Of a stretch of 64,000 nt of DNA, positions 1-10,984 are shown in pieces. Both the position numbers and the translations under genes were made by a program. The stretch is from Panax quinquefolius (taxonomy: Eukaryota > Streptophyta > Magnoliopsida > Apiales > Araliaceae): positions 61,569,436-61,633,435 of the forward strand of contig CM035167.1 of NCBI GenBank assembly GCA_020205615.1, read 5' to 3'. The notes under the pieces are model-generated. The model saw only the letters and a list, made by a program, of their open reading frames with translations. It was not told the origin of the DNA and made no database searches. Numbering within the stretch: the first letter of the stretch is position 1; each line of letters starts with the position of its first letter.

Positions 1-691
1 TACGGGCACTATGCAAAAACACTATGCATAATAAAATATAATATATTCTATTTATAGAATAACTTTAATAAAGTATTACATTTTATATAAAAAGATTTTA
101 CTATGCAAAATACTATGCATAATAGAATATAATATATTCTATTTATAGAATAACTTTAATAAAGTATTCTGTTTTATATAAAAAGATGTTTCTATTTTAT
201 TACGTTAATAATACGAATAAAACAAAACTTCTAAATCAACAATAATTGAATCAAATAATGTGAGATACTGCAACAACTATCAGTAGCAATAATTGAACAA
301 AACCGAGTGACTTCTCACATAAATATCAATAATCAATATATTACTTCTGCTACTATGCAACAACGCCAGACATTGTACTTTTACTACCGAGTAGTTCAAC
401 AGTATCAACGGTAAAACTTCCGCCGTTATTTTCAATAAAATATTTTTGTCGTTTTCTCAATCCGACAATAATTCCGTTGTGGGGTCCACCAATGATTGTG
501 TCGTCGTACGAATATTTCCTGTTTAAAATGAATATTCCCCGACCAATCGAATATAATATGACAACTTGCATACTTTGCAAAATTTATAAATATTACCCAC
601 AACTATAACATTATCTCAAATTCACACCATAATATAAAAAAAATTATTTCGAGAAAATTAATTCTTTATTCATAAAATCTGGGGTTTTACA
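1..691 (-). mobile_element. Chromovirus-type LTR fragment, subfamily A, cut by window edge
   Basis: The right end reads GGGGTTTTACA, the reverse complement of an LTR start (TGTAAAACCCC), close to TGTAAGACCTC at the starts of the other LTRs here. The sequence matches, in inverted orientation, the LTR at 43959-44093 plus 58466-59250, including the A/T-rich tandem repeat and the stretch around 240-420. The part before base 1 is missing. The right neighbour (692 onward) is Tat-like 3' sequence, not a polypurine tract and pol end, so this is a 5' LTR or solo LTR inserted in a Tat-like element. No target duplication can be checked. The short open frame at 353-580 is inside the LTR and is not a gene. 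Confidence 0.8.
8..189. repeat. Two-copy tandem repeat, period about 91 bp
   Basis: Two units, about 8-98 and 99-189, share ACTATGCATAATA followed by an A/T-rich stretch ending near TTATATAAAAAGAT. On the LTR sense (minus) strand each unit holds a TATAAATAG-like word. A related repeat with a longer period lies at 59031-59270 in the opposite orientation. Confidence 0.85.
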
Positions 692-2164
692 TAAGTTACC
701 CATGTAGCGAGTGTTGGGCCGATGACTCCCAAACTAGGCGACTTTAGGGCAACAGGTGTAAATACACTCCTTAGGCTTAATTACTCGAGTAACCCAGGCC
801 ACGATTCGAGACATTAGGTTGGCTAATTATCTTATATCTTCTCATTAATTACCATTGTTGTCACCATAGTTTTATTCCCACAACTAAGAGTCAGGTCAAT
901 CGCAAAGTGCGAACATGCATATGAGGTTAAGTTTGCTCCAAAAAGCGTTTTGAACTAGGATTTCGTGCCTAATTAAAAGGTTGAATAACTTTAATTCTCC
1001 AATCATTCCTGTGATTCTTTCTCCACGAATACTTATTGGAATTAATCAAATTCATAACAATTTTAGACAAAATTTTCTCTTCTAAAACCTTTTTTAAGAT
1101 TCTAAAGCAATATTTATCTTATTTAACATGTCTATCATCGCTAGTGCATGTAAATAGAGATTGAAAGCACATAATGAAATGAAAGAGTCGTACCTCGCAT
1201 GTGGGTCATTATATTCTAAGAAAATTATGATTGGAAAAGCCTCAATGATCTTACTGGACTGACATAGAAATGTCACGAGGGAAGTTCTGATAATGACGAA
1301 TCATGCTGATGGTGATGACTGGTGCATTTTCCTTTTTAGGATGGCTGTAAATTCCCTAGTGTTAAGTTATTGTGGTCTCCGACCATGAACTAGTCTTGTT
1401 TGATATAAGGGTCCCGATAGAGGTTTGTTGTTGATTCTGAAATTGCCTCAGTCTTGCTTGTCATCTAGGGTAATTGCTTTGTTGTATGTTTGATAGATGG
1501 GCTGATAAGATGCGGAGATTGTAAGAGTCTTTTAACTCCAGACCCACATGGTAAACAAGTAGTGGATATGGGCTTTGATGTTTAGATGCTCTAGTCATTG
1601 TTTCTGACTTGTAGGCGCAATTGACTTTGATAATTTTGTTCTAATTTGACGAAGGTTTGGGATTGAGTGTGTCAGCTTGCATTGTTGAGTTAATACTTGT
1701 TGTGATCACCTTGGGTTATATGTATTAGTTGATGATCATATTTGTTGTGATCACATTGGGTTATATATGTACTTGCTGATGATCGTGCTTGATATATCAC
1801 TAAGTCATTGTTTCAACTTTGATGAATGATGCCGAGAGGCCTTCAGACTCCACTGAATTGTATCTAAGAGCTCATCTTTATCTGTGATGTGATGGCTTCA
1901 ACTGAGCTTGGTTCGATATGTAAGGCTTGATTTATGGCCTTTATCTTAGGGAACAGGTCGTCGGGTATGAGATAGACTTTTCTACGATAGTCGCCCATTT
2001 ACTTCTATAAGTCAACGGAGATCAAGTCTTCTCGCACTCCAGGAGTGATGAATTGCTGAAGGGTTGCATCTTGGGATGATTGTTATTCCATCCATGTGAC
2101 TAACTGTCTTAATGTATCATTGTCTCTTCCTTTCTGGGACTTGTGTCGAATATGATGGAATGAT
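692..2164 (-). other. Degenerate Tat-like 3' non-coding sequence
   Basis: 692-850 matches 13855-13980 inside T1: both read TGTAGCGAG, then GACTCCCAAAC, then a run about a drop from a longer word to ACACTCC or ACACCCC and ATTACTCGAG or TTTACTCAAG. This indicates an older copy of a similar Tat-like 3' region. From 1094 to 2164 I see no intact gene. The minus strand has short stretches that read like protein but carry stops every 20-40 codons. T1 begins at 2165 and was probably inserted into this sequence. Confidence 0.5.
1697..1790. repeat. Two-copy tandem repeat, period about 45 bp
   Basis: TTGTTGTGATCAC starts at 1697 and again at 1742. Each copy is followed by TTGGGTTATAT and a GCTGATGATC or GTTGATGATC end. 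No coding role is visible. Confidence 0.7.
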
Positions 2165-2349
2165 TGTTGGGTCGTATTTCACGATCAATATATGTGTGCA
2201 AGTATACACGGTCAACAAGTAATAAAGAGTAAGTAGAGTATCGATCCCACAGAGAATTGTCTAACAAGAATTACCAAGTACTAACCCGTAACCAACTTAA
2301 TCTTATTTAAACGATTGATTTTAGTATTTTGAATTAAAATAATACTAAC
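2165..2349 (-). mobile_element. T1 Tat-like 3' LTR, left part
   Basis: This is the inner end of a minus-strand LTR. It starts TGTTGG (sense end CCAACA) and contains GCAAGTATACACGGTCAAC and a run about cgatcccaca, the wording typical of plant Tat/Athila LTR 3' ends. The solo LTR at 37584-39127 ends the same way. The rest of this LTR resumes at 12076 after the nested Tekay element. The last five bases (CTAAC, 2345-2349) are the target site duplicated by that insertion. Confidence 0.7.
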
Positions 2350-5111
2350 TGTGATGAACGAGATTTTTGTAATTTAATTCTTAATATTTATTGAATAAAT
2401 TGAATAATTTCGATGATTTAATTATTAGATTAAATAATTAATTGATGCAATTGTGATAGATTAATTTAATGATATATGTGTTATATTTATTAATTTAATG
2501 TGGAGAATATTTATTATTCAAGTATGTATTTATGTGAGCTTATTGAATTTAAAGAAATATTTAATAAGCCTAAGGTTATTTTAATTAATGTAATAATTAA
2601 TTTGAGATTAATAATTTGATATTATTAATTAATGAAAAATTAATTATATGACTATGTGAATTTATGAGAAATTATTATATTTTATTTATATTAAATTAAA
2701 TAAATTAATTGAGTTATTTTATAAATGGTGTGACATTATTTAAACTATATGATAAAAGAGTTTATTAAATTAATTGAGTTTAAGCCTTTTAAGGCTAGCC
2801 AAACATGGCACTAGTGGAGGTTGAGGGCAGTTAACCCATGATGGGTAACTGACCTCCACAATGCGTCAGTTTATTTGATGCGACGTCTTATTTATTTCAT
2901 TTTCTTAAGTCTGATAAAACTAGTTAGAGAGAATTAGAAAATTTTTAGAGAGAATCCAGAGGATTTGTGAGAAACTCTGTGATTGAAGAAGCTTTTAAAA
3001 AAAGGCTTTTATCTCTACTCATTAACACTCTGGGTAATTTCTCCAAACCAAATTTCTACTTTTACATCATTAAGATTTCATGAAAATGGCTTTCAAAGTT
3101 TTTTTTTAAACCTCTGTATTTGGGAAAGGAGTAATGTTTATGGGTTGTGTATGTATTAATATGTATCAAATCGTATTCAATTATATATTATATAGATTAC
3201 CATATCATCAGTGTCATAAAACAAGTCGTATATGTTGCTCAAAACTTACAGAGTATGGGTTTTGGCCATATGGCCCTTATACGTTATTTTAATGTGTCAA
3301 ACATAAATGGTTTTGTAAAATTTATACTCGTATATTATTATGCATCTTAATATGAAGAGACCAAACTTTAAATGAACGGATTCGGTGTTATAACGAATCC
3401 GTAGTATTAATTTTCATGATTTATGTTCAAAACCTTCAAGAACATCAAGAACAGTGAAATTTACATATTTTAATTTTGTAATTATGTGTTTTAAATGGTT
3501 AAAGTCGCTCTATAAATATTGGGTAATGATTATATACGAATTCTAACATGTGGATATGATTAAATTCGTGTAGTAATAATTTAATTGGAGTTTTTTGGCT
3601 GTGTTCTGCAATTTTCGCGAATTGCAGAACAATTTCTGATTCATTGTACACGCCGCCTCGTCTCGTGCCTTAACATCCCATATGCAACAAGAAGATCCAT
3701 ACAATGGTAGCGCTATCAATACTGCAATGACCGAGATACCGATATAAAAGTGGAAATATGTATTACCACTCTCGAAATGTTGAAATGATTTTTTTAAATG
3801 TTAAGTCTAGCAATGTGTTAGTAACTTAATGTAATGAACATAGAAATATGTTAAAAGTATAATAAGATGCTTAACATGTAAATAACATAATTACATGTGG
3901 TTTGAATTATTGAATACATAATTAGCTTATTGTTCATAAATTGTAAAGTATGAGACAATGAGTGTAGTAATTTGATTAAATGTGATCATTATCAAAGTTA
4001 GAAAAAGAGAATGAACTTGTGATGACTAGTATGTTATAATTGACTGGTGTTATGAATGTAAATGATATGTAGGATTTAAATCAAAGAACGAGTTTAATTA
4101 AAGTGTAATCTACGCACAAGGCAAGTTTCCTACCCCTACTTGTTATCATTGTTCAAGTTTATTATTTACCTTGAGTAAATTCTCAGTACTATTATTCAAG
4201 TTCGAATTGTTATATTAAAGATTGACTATCCTTTCAAAGTATGAATTTGTTATACAATATTTGTTCTATTGTATAATTCTTGAGATTGTTATTCAATTTG
4301 AATATCATTATTGTTGAACCTTGTTAGACTAGTGAATCATTATTGATTCAACTAGTCCATAGTTGATGAACGTTCTAAATTTCAGAACCCTTATTGAATT
4401 ATCCAAACCAAACTTCCTTTGGTGCAGACTCGAATGTCAAACTGAGATGAACAACCCTGCAAAGGGATTTACTTATGCGTTAGCGTTAAGATATTGTGCA
4501 TGTAGATGGTACTAAGGGTGATCCCCCAAAGTATGCAGTAGAAAGGTCCATAGTCTTATGATTGTTAAAGGTTTCAAGTATAACCCTTGATAACCTAGGA
4601 CATAGTTCAAGGTCTTATGACCCTCAAAAATTTTTTGATTCTTGTTATTCATTCTTGATTCAAAAGTTGAGCTTTATTTCAGAAGTCTTTGATTCTCTCG
4701 TATGTTATTATACATTGTTATTTCATTATTTTACTTGTGGGCAATAGTGCTCACTCTTGCATTATAATAACATTGCAGTTAAGAACGAAAGAGCAGACAA
4801 ACCTTCCACTAGTAAAGGCAAGGGCAAGCTTAGCAAGTAATGAAGATTGATTACTTATGTGGTTATGTAATGATAATTAGAATTGATGTTACTTAAGACT
4901 TATTTTTTTTATGTTTCCGCACAGATGATTTAGGTTAGAGTAACCTGGGATTGTATTTATTATGTAGATGATGTAACCCCATAAGGGGAGATATATTATT
5001 ATTTCTATCTATTGCATGGTTTGCATTTATTATGGGTAGATAGATAGATGATATTTGTACAGTGAACACCAAATCCCATGGAATTGAAGTACCGAATTTG
5101 GGGGCGTCACA
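2350..5111 (+). mobile_element. Tekay 5' LTR, 2762 bp
   Basis: Starts TGTGATGAACG and ends GGGGGCGTCACA, directly before the primer site. It aligns with the 3' LTR (10985-12075) with a few percent mismatch by eye. It also holds 1647 bp (3233-4879) that the 3' LTR lacks, so this copy shows the full family length. The small open frames inside (3147-3350, 4562-4747) have no recognisable protein. Confidence 0.92.
3509..3519 (+). promoter_or_regulatory. Candidate TATA box of the Tekay LTR
   Basis: TCTATAAATAT lies well inside the 5' LTR and is the best TATA-like word seen there. It falls in the segment missing from the 3' LTR. The assignment is inference from the motif alone. Confidence 0.4.
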
Positions 5112-5114
5112 AGT

Positions 5115-5126
5115 TGGTATCAAAGC
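5115..5126 (+). promoter_or_regulatory. Primer-binding site, initiator-Met tRNA type
   Basis: TGGTATCAAAGC begins 4 bases after the LTR end. It differs by one base from TGGTATCAGAGC, the complement of the 3' end of plant initiator methionine tRNA used by most chromoviruses. Confidence 0.85.
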
Positions 5127-5330
5127 TGTAGGTTATGAACCTTAGGTGGGGGAACAACCTTAGGTAGTAGCCTTATAGAAAGAATATAGTGATGGAAAAC
5201 TCTTATCGAGTTCTAGGAAATGAATTTTTGTAATTCATTGAAGATAATAAAAGACTTTATGTGCTTATGTGTTAAATTATGTGCTCACTAGTACGACTTA
5301 GTAACTAAAACTTGAAATTTTGTTGTCGGG

Positions 5331-6069
5331 ATGTCCGGCGTTGGAGGAACTAGTCGGCGGGGAAGAGAACCCCAGAGTACCTCAAGTACCCTACGAGGAG
5401 GAAAGAGAGACATTTATGTCGTTAGTTAGAGAGTTAGTGCAGAGGAAGTCATCTCCATTGATCACTGTTGTTGGTCAGGAGCATGAACCTGAGACTGATC
5501 CTGAGGAGGATCCTGAGGAGGAATTTGACGAGGAAGAGGAAGAAGAGGAGTTTCCACAGCACTCTATTGATGCTGAGATGTACGACACATTATATGACCG
5601 TAACATGGAGTTATGAGATGAGGTGCAGGATCTGACTGAGCGAGCTATTATTCAGCAGATTACTCTAGAGTAGAAGGAGATGGAGATTTCGACTCTTCAC
5701 TCACGACTGGGAAATGTAGAATGGGATTTGGTCCATGAGAAGGGTAAAACCGAAGATAAGACCGAGGAGATAGAGAAGCTGAAGAAGGAACTGAAGGAAA
5801 GTTCTGAAAGATTGATCATAGCAGAGGAAGGCTGGGTAAGAGAGTCACGTCATGCTGATCTTGCGGAAGAGGATGGTCGTGAAAAGAAGGCGAAGCTTGG
5901 GGAGACATATTCCACACTTAATCACGTAATGGATGAGGCCTAGGATCGAGTTTTGAGGTACCCCATCCATTTTGAAGGACTTCCATCGTACATGCTGGAT
6001 CGCAGGACGATGTCTCGCATCATGGAAGAGGAGCGTAGCAAGGCTATTCAGTGCCTTGACAGACAGTGA
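5331..6069 (+). pseudogene. Extra reading frame upstream of gag: acidic and coiled-coil protein
   Basis: A protein-like frame lies between the primer site and gag. In frame 1, from about 5390 to the TGA at 6067, it reads: YEEERETF near the start, a strongly acidic tract (DPEEDPEEEFDEEEEEEEF, about 5494-5553), then a long Glu/Lys-rich helical region with coiled-coil spacing (about 5620-5940), then a tail ending at 6069. Three stops interrupt it (TGA 5614, TAG 5671, TAG 5941), each one C-to-T change from CGA or CAG. The only ATG near the front is 5331, in another frame, giving a basic Ser/Gly/Arg start (MSGVGGTSRRGRE), so one indel near 5385 probably separates the two. I recognise no domain. 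Function is unknown; an accessory leader protein is possible. Confidence 0.55.
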
Positions 6070-6348
6070 TAGAATTTGTTTACTTATGTGATAAACTTAT
6101 CTATTATTTAGATGTAAATTCTGATGTGTTTATGAACGAAGGAATATTTTAATATTTTAAATCTTGTAGATTCTTTATCTCAAGATAGATGATGTAAATA
6201 GCAGTGATGCTATCGTTTAATGTTAAAACTTTTAGTTTGAATGAATATATCAAGTTGTTTGAGATAATGTGTTAAATGATTATATTAAATTGCTGAGTTA
6301 AGTCTTAACTATTTAGAGGATTTAATAAGCATATATTTTAACAGAATT

Positions 6349-7440
6349 ATGCCGCCAAGAAGAAGACAACAATGTCAACCAGCTCAGGAAGAGTCTAGGA
6401 ATAACAACAATAATGCCAATGCTAATAATGTTCAGTAGTTGGTTAACTTACTGACTGGAGCAATGAAAAATCAACCTCAAGCTCCACCAAATACTACATT
6501 TAAGGATTTCAAGGCGGTGGGATCGCCAGAATTTAAAGGTTCCATGAACCTGATTGAGCCTCAAATGTGGGTTATGGAGATGGAGAAGATTTTCGACGTT
6601 GCTAGGGTTAGAGAAGACCAGAAGACCGCTTTTGCAACATTTATGCTGAAATCTGAAGCTAGCTATTGGTGGCAAGCAAACAAAGTTCGTGGAGGTGAAG
6701 GTATAATTACTTGGGAGAGATTAAAAGAAATGTTTTTCGAGATGTACTTCCCAACCAACTCACAGAACTAGATGGAGGTTCAATTTCTAGAATTGAAGCA
6801 AGGGAATATGAGCGTACCTGATTATGTGGCTAGATTCAACGAGTTGGTGAGGTTCGCCCCGTATCAAGTACACACGGACGAGATAAAAGCCAGAAGATTC
6901 GAACAAGGACTAAAGCCTTGGGTATATAGTAGAGTATCAATGTTTCAGATAAACACATTTGTCGGAGTACTGGAAAAGGCCATCCTCGCTGAAGGTGTAA
7001 GCGATGCGGTGACCAAGTACAATCAAGATCAGAAGAAGAAGAAGAGTGAAGGTGAAGGAAATAACAAGACTAGTGGAAGTGGCACAGGAGGTGGTAATTT
7101 TAATCAGAAGAAAAGGTGGAATGAAAACTCATCATCGGGAAATCAACGAGGAAGTCAGAAGAAAAGAATCGAAGCATGCCCGACCTGCGGGAATGCTCAT
7201 CTGGGAGTTTGTATGAAAGGAAAAAGAGTGTGTTACAATTGTGGTCAGGAAGGCCACATAGCACCTAAATGTCCTAACCCAAAGAAGGCTGCTTGCTTTA
7301 CTTGTGGTTCAAAGGACCATCTGGTAAGAGACTGTCCTAAGAAGGGATCAGGAAGGTCAGGATCAGGAGGAAACCGGGGAAACAACAGTGGAAATGCCTT
7401 AACTATCACCGGACCAACCGCAACAAACCGACCGACTGCC
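6349..7440 (+). pseudogene. gag: Tekay gag: capsid and zinc knuckles
   Basis: Starts at ATG 6349 (MPPRRRQQ), the usual basic start of chromovirus Gag. The capsid-like domain runs about 6440-6990, with the SYWWQA motif and, further on, [14 protein letters not shown] and a run about [11 protein letters not shown]. Cys clusters follow: CPTCG...C (about 7176), [14 protein letters not shown] (about 7231) and [14 protein letters not shown] (about 7294). The last two are CCHC knuckles that bind RNA. Stops at 6436 (TAG) and 6769 (TAG) break the frame, and both look like CAG to TAG. The frame runs on into protease without a stop, as expected for a single Gag-Pol polyprotein. The boundary with pol is approximate. 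Confidence 0.9.
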
Positions 7441-8975
7441 AAGACTTTCAACATGACGGTGCAGGATGCATTTCAATCTCGTGATGTGGTGTCAGGTATC
7501 ATTCCGATCAATAAAATTAATGCTTATGTTTTATTTGATTCGGGTGCTACTTGTTCCTTTATATCCGATGACTTTGCCAAGAATTTAGATTTTCCTAAGG
7601 ATGAATTGGATTACCCCATGAACATAGAAATTGCGAATAGAGAAATAATCCTTGTTAAGTACATACATAAGAGCTGTAGAGTGGATATTAAGGGTAATAT
7701 CATGAAAGTAGATCTTATCCCTATTTTACTTGGGAAATTTGACGTTATTTTGGGAATGGACTGGTTATTCTATTACGGGGCTGTGATTGATTGCCAAAAG
7801 AAGCGTATTAACCTTATGACTCCGTCAAAGGTTGTGTTTTATGGTAGCAAGTCGCCTAGACAAGCGAGTTGTCTAACGATGATGCAGGCCAGGAAGTTAT
7901 TAAGACAAGGCTGTGTAGGATATTTAGCTTACATAGTCGACAGTCGAAAAGAGAATCCGAAGGTAGAAGAAATACCGATTGTGAGGGACTTCGTCGACGT
8001 ATTTCCAAACGATTTGCCGGGACTTCCACCAGATAGAGAGGTAGATTTCGTGATCGATTTGGCGCCCGGAACTGCTCCAATATTGAAGGCACCATACCGA
8101 ATGGCACCAGTAGAGATGAAAGAATTAATGGTACAACTACAAGAATTACTGGACATGAAGTACATTCAACCTAGCGTATCGCCGTGGGGAGTGCCGGTGC
8201 TTTTTGTGAAAAAGAAGGACGGATCGATGCGGCTCTGCATTGACTACAGAGAACTGAATAAGGTCACGATTAAAAATAGATATCCATTATCGAGGATCGA
8301 CGACCTGTTTGATCAATTGAAAGGAGCGAGATACTTTTCCAAGATAGACTTGAGAAGCGGTTATCATCAACTGAAGGTGAGACTAGAGGATGTACCAAAG
8401 ACAGCGTTCAGAACTCGATATGGTCACTACAAATTTTTAGTAATGTCGTTTGGTCTTACGAATGCTCCTGCAGGATTTATGGGACTAATGAATGGTGTGT
8501 TCAAGCCATTTTTGGATAAGTTCGTAGTGGTATTTATAGATGACATTTTGGTCTATTCGAAAACTAAAGAAGAACATGAAGAGCATTTGAGATTAATGTT
8601 AGAGGTATTGAGAAGGGAAAAGTTGTATGCCAAGTTTTTGAAATGCGAATTTTGGATTGAACGAGTGCAATTTCTTGGGCACGTGATAGATAAAAACAGA
8701 ATTTCGGTAGATCCATCCAAAGTCGAAGCCGTGATCAACTGGGATCAGCCAAGGACGCCGTCGAAAGTACGAAGTTTTCTTGGATTGGCAGGATATTATA
8801 GAAGGTTCATACAAGACTTTTCCAAGATTGCATCTCCGCTAACGAATTTAACTCGAAAAGCTGTGAAATTTGTTTGGACGGATAAGTGTGAGGAAAGTTT
8901 TCAAGAATTGAAGGAGAGGTTGAGTACGGCACCTGTGTTATCTCTTCTAGATGATACCAAAAATTTGTTGTTTAT
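7441..8975 (+). pseudogene. pol: Tekay pol, first half: aspartic protease and reverse transcriptase
   Basis: Continuous with gag in the same frame. The protease active site reads [10 protein letters not shown] (about 7531-7560), where the usual T in D-T/S-G is S. The linker has [19 protein letters not shown], typical of Ty3 elements. The RT contains [18 protein letters not shown], the [13 protein letters not shown] region, and the catalytic [10 protein letters not shown] at about 8533-8562. Then come LGHVI and [13 protein letters not shown]. The catalytic residues are present, so RT itself looks unmutated. At about 8965-8975 the frame is lost by what looks like a one-base deletion, and RNase H continues in frame 3. 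Confidence 0.93.
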
Positions 8976-10442
8976 AGTGATGCGTCACATAAAGGACTTG
9001 GCTGTGTGATGATGCAAAACGGCAAAGTCATTGCGTATGTATCACGACAATTAAAGGATTACAAGAAGGGATACCCGACCCACGACTTGGAGTTAGCTGC
9101 TGTTGTTTTTGCTTTGAAAATTTGGAGGCACTATCTCTATGGGGAGAAGTGTGAAATATATACGGACCACAAGAGTCTGAAATATATTTTTACACAGAAG
9201 GATTTGAATATGCATCAAAGAATATGGTTGGAATTAGTTAAGGATTGTGACTGTGAGATTTTATACCATCCGGGTAAAGAAAATGTGGTTGCCGACGCCT
9301 TAAGTAGAAAGGGCCGTGAGAAATTGATGAGGTTGACTGCTCAGGAGGAGCAAATTGCAGAAATGGAGAAACTGGAGTTGGAGGTGAAGTATCCTATGGA
9401 GATTGATGAGAAAATATTTCAGATGCAATCTGGTACAACTCTACTACATAAAGTAAAGGAGGCTCAGCTTCAGGACGAAGAATGTAAAAAGGTGACAAAG
9501 AAGATATCTGAAGGAACTGAACCGAGATTTAAGATGGATAAGGAAGGAATACTGAGATTTGAAAGTAGAATTTGGGTTCCACCAATACAAGAGATTAAGG
9601 AAGAAATTTTGAGCGAGGCTCATAGTTCACGATATTCGATTCACCCTGGTAGTACCAAAATGTACCAAGATCTTCGATAACATTTCTGGTGGCCAAATTG
9701 AAAACGAGATGTTGCAGAATGTGTTGCCAAGTGTCTGACCTGTCAGAAAGTAAAAGCAGAACATCAGAGACCAAGTGGATTGCTACAACCGTTGGAGATC
9801 CCAGAATGGAAATGGGAACATATTACAATGGACTTCGTGGTTGGCATTCCGACGACTCAGAAAGGCTACGATGCAGTATGGGTTATCGTTGACCGACTGA
9901 CGAAATCCGCACACTTCCTTCCGATAAAAATCAGATTCAACTTAGATCACTCGGCGAGGTTATACGTAAAAGAGATTGTTTCGAGGCACGAAGTTCCGGT
10001 GTCAATTGTTTCTGATAGAGATCCGCGCTTCACATCGAATTTCTGGAAACGTCTTCAGGAATGCATGGGTACGCAATTGCGAATGAGTATAGCATATCAC
10101 CCTCAGACAGATGGACAGAGCGAAAGAACGATTCAGACATTTGAAGATATGTTAAGAGCCTGTGTGATGGACTTTAAAGGAAATTGGGATGATCACCTAC
10201 CGTTAGTAGAGTTCGGCTACAACAATAGTTACCACGCTAGTATTGGCATGCCGCCTTATGAAGCGTTATACGGCTGAAAGTGTAGAACTCCGCTTTACTG
10301 GGATGAAGTTGGTGAAAGGAAATTGCTAGGGCCAGAATTAGTACAGCAGACAGCAGAAATAGTCAAAGTTATCCGAGCAAAACTGGTAGAAGCTCAAGAT
10401 AGACAGAAGAAATACGTTGATCCACATCATAAAAATATCTAA
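8973..10442 (+). pseudogene. pol: Tekay pol, second half: RNase H and integrase
   Basis: RNase H starts at [12 protein letters not shown] and has [10 protein letters not shown] and [15 protein letters not shown]. Integrase follows with a His/Cys zinc region (about 9626-9760, ending in CLTCQ). The DDE core has Asp at 9831, Asp at 10014 in SDRDPRF, and Glu at 10122 in [11 protein letters not shown]. These catalytic residues are all present. Four in-frame stops interrupt the region (TAA 9678, TGA 9699, TGA 10275, TAA 10440). Most are one C-to-T or G-to-A step from a sense codon, which suggests decay by cytosine deamination. Confidence 0.92.
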
Positions 10443-10870
10443 TTCGAATCAGGTAGTTATGTTTTCTTGAAGGTCTCTCCTTGGAAGGGAAAGATCAGGT
10501 TCGGAAAGAAAGGGAAATTGAGCCCAAGATTCATTGGACCATTTGGAAATCGAGAAGAATCGAGGAGAAGTTGCGTCACGAGGTAGCCCTACCTCCAGCA
10601 CTCGAGAATGTCCATAACATCTTCCATGTTTCTGTGTTACGACCCTACAAAGCCGATTACAAGCATGTAATTGAATATGAACCCCTAAGTTTTGAAAAAG
10701 ACTTATCTTACGAAGAAATTCCCGTTCAAATTGTCGACAGAAAAGAACAAGTTCTCAGAAATAAAGTAATACCTTCTGTTAAGGTAATTTGGAGGAACCA
10801 CAACGCTGAAGAAGCTACGTGGGAACTCGAAGAGAATATGATGAAGAATTACCCTCATTTATTTACTTAA
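10443..10870 (+). pseudogene. pol: Tekay integrase C-terminus and chromodomain
   Basis: The GPF-type integrase tail (about 10490-10550) is in frame 3. The rest is in frame 2, with further indels in 10540-10585. NVHNIFHVSVLRPY is the usual chromovirus bridge. The chromodomain covers about 10717-10863, with VKVIWRNH and ATWELEENM, the conserved aromatic core. In this family the chromodomain steers integration toward marked chromatin. TAA ends the frame at 10868. Confidence 0.88.
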
Positions 10871-10908
10871 TTTATGTGTAAGCGATTCTGGGGACAGAAT
10901 CTTTATAA

Positions 10909-10984
10909 GAGGGGGGAGAAAATGTAACGGGTTGAATTTATTGAGTCGTGATTCTGGGAACATAATCCTTTTAGGGGGAAAAGA
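10909..10984 (+). promoter_or_regulatory. Polypurine tract, present twice
   Basis: The functional tract is AGGGGGAAAAGA at 10973-10984, directly before the 3' LTR. A second purine run, GAGGGGGGAGAAAATGTAACG, cut here to its first part GAGGGGGGAGAAAA, lies about 62-66 bases upstream and is also followed by TGTAACG, like an LTR start. The context before each copy matches too (GATTCTGGG), so this segment is a short tandem duplication. Confidence 0.75.

Noticed and set aside
7245..8814. Several minus-strand frames opposite gag-pol
   Set aside because: Shadows of the real Gag-Pol frame, without domains.
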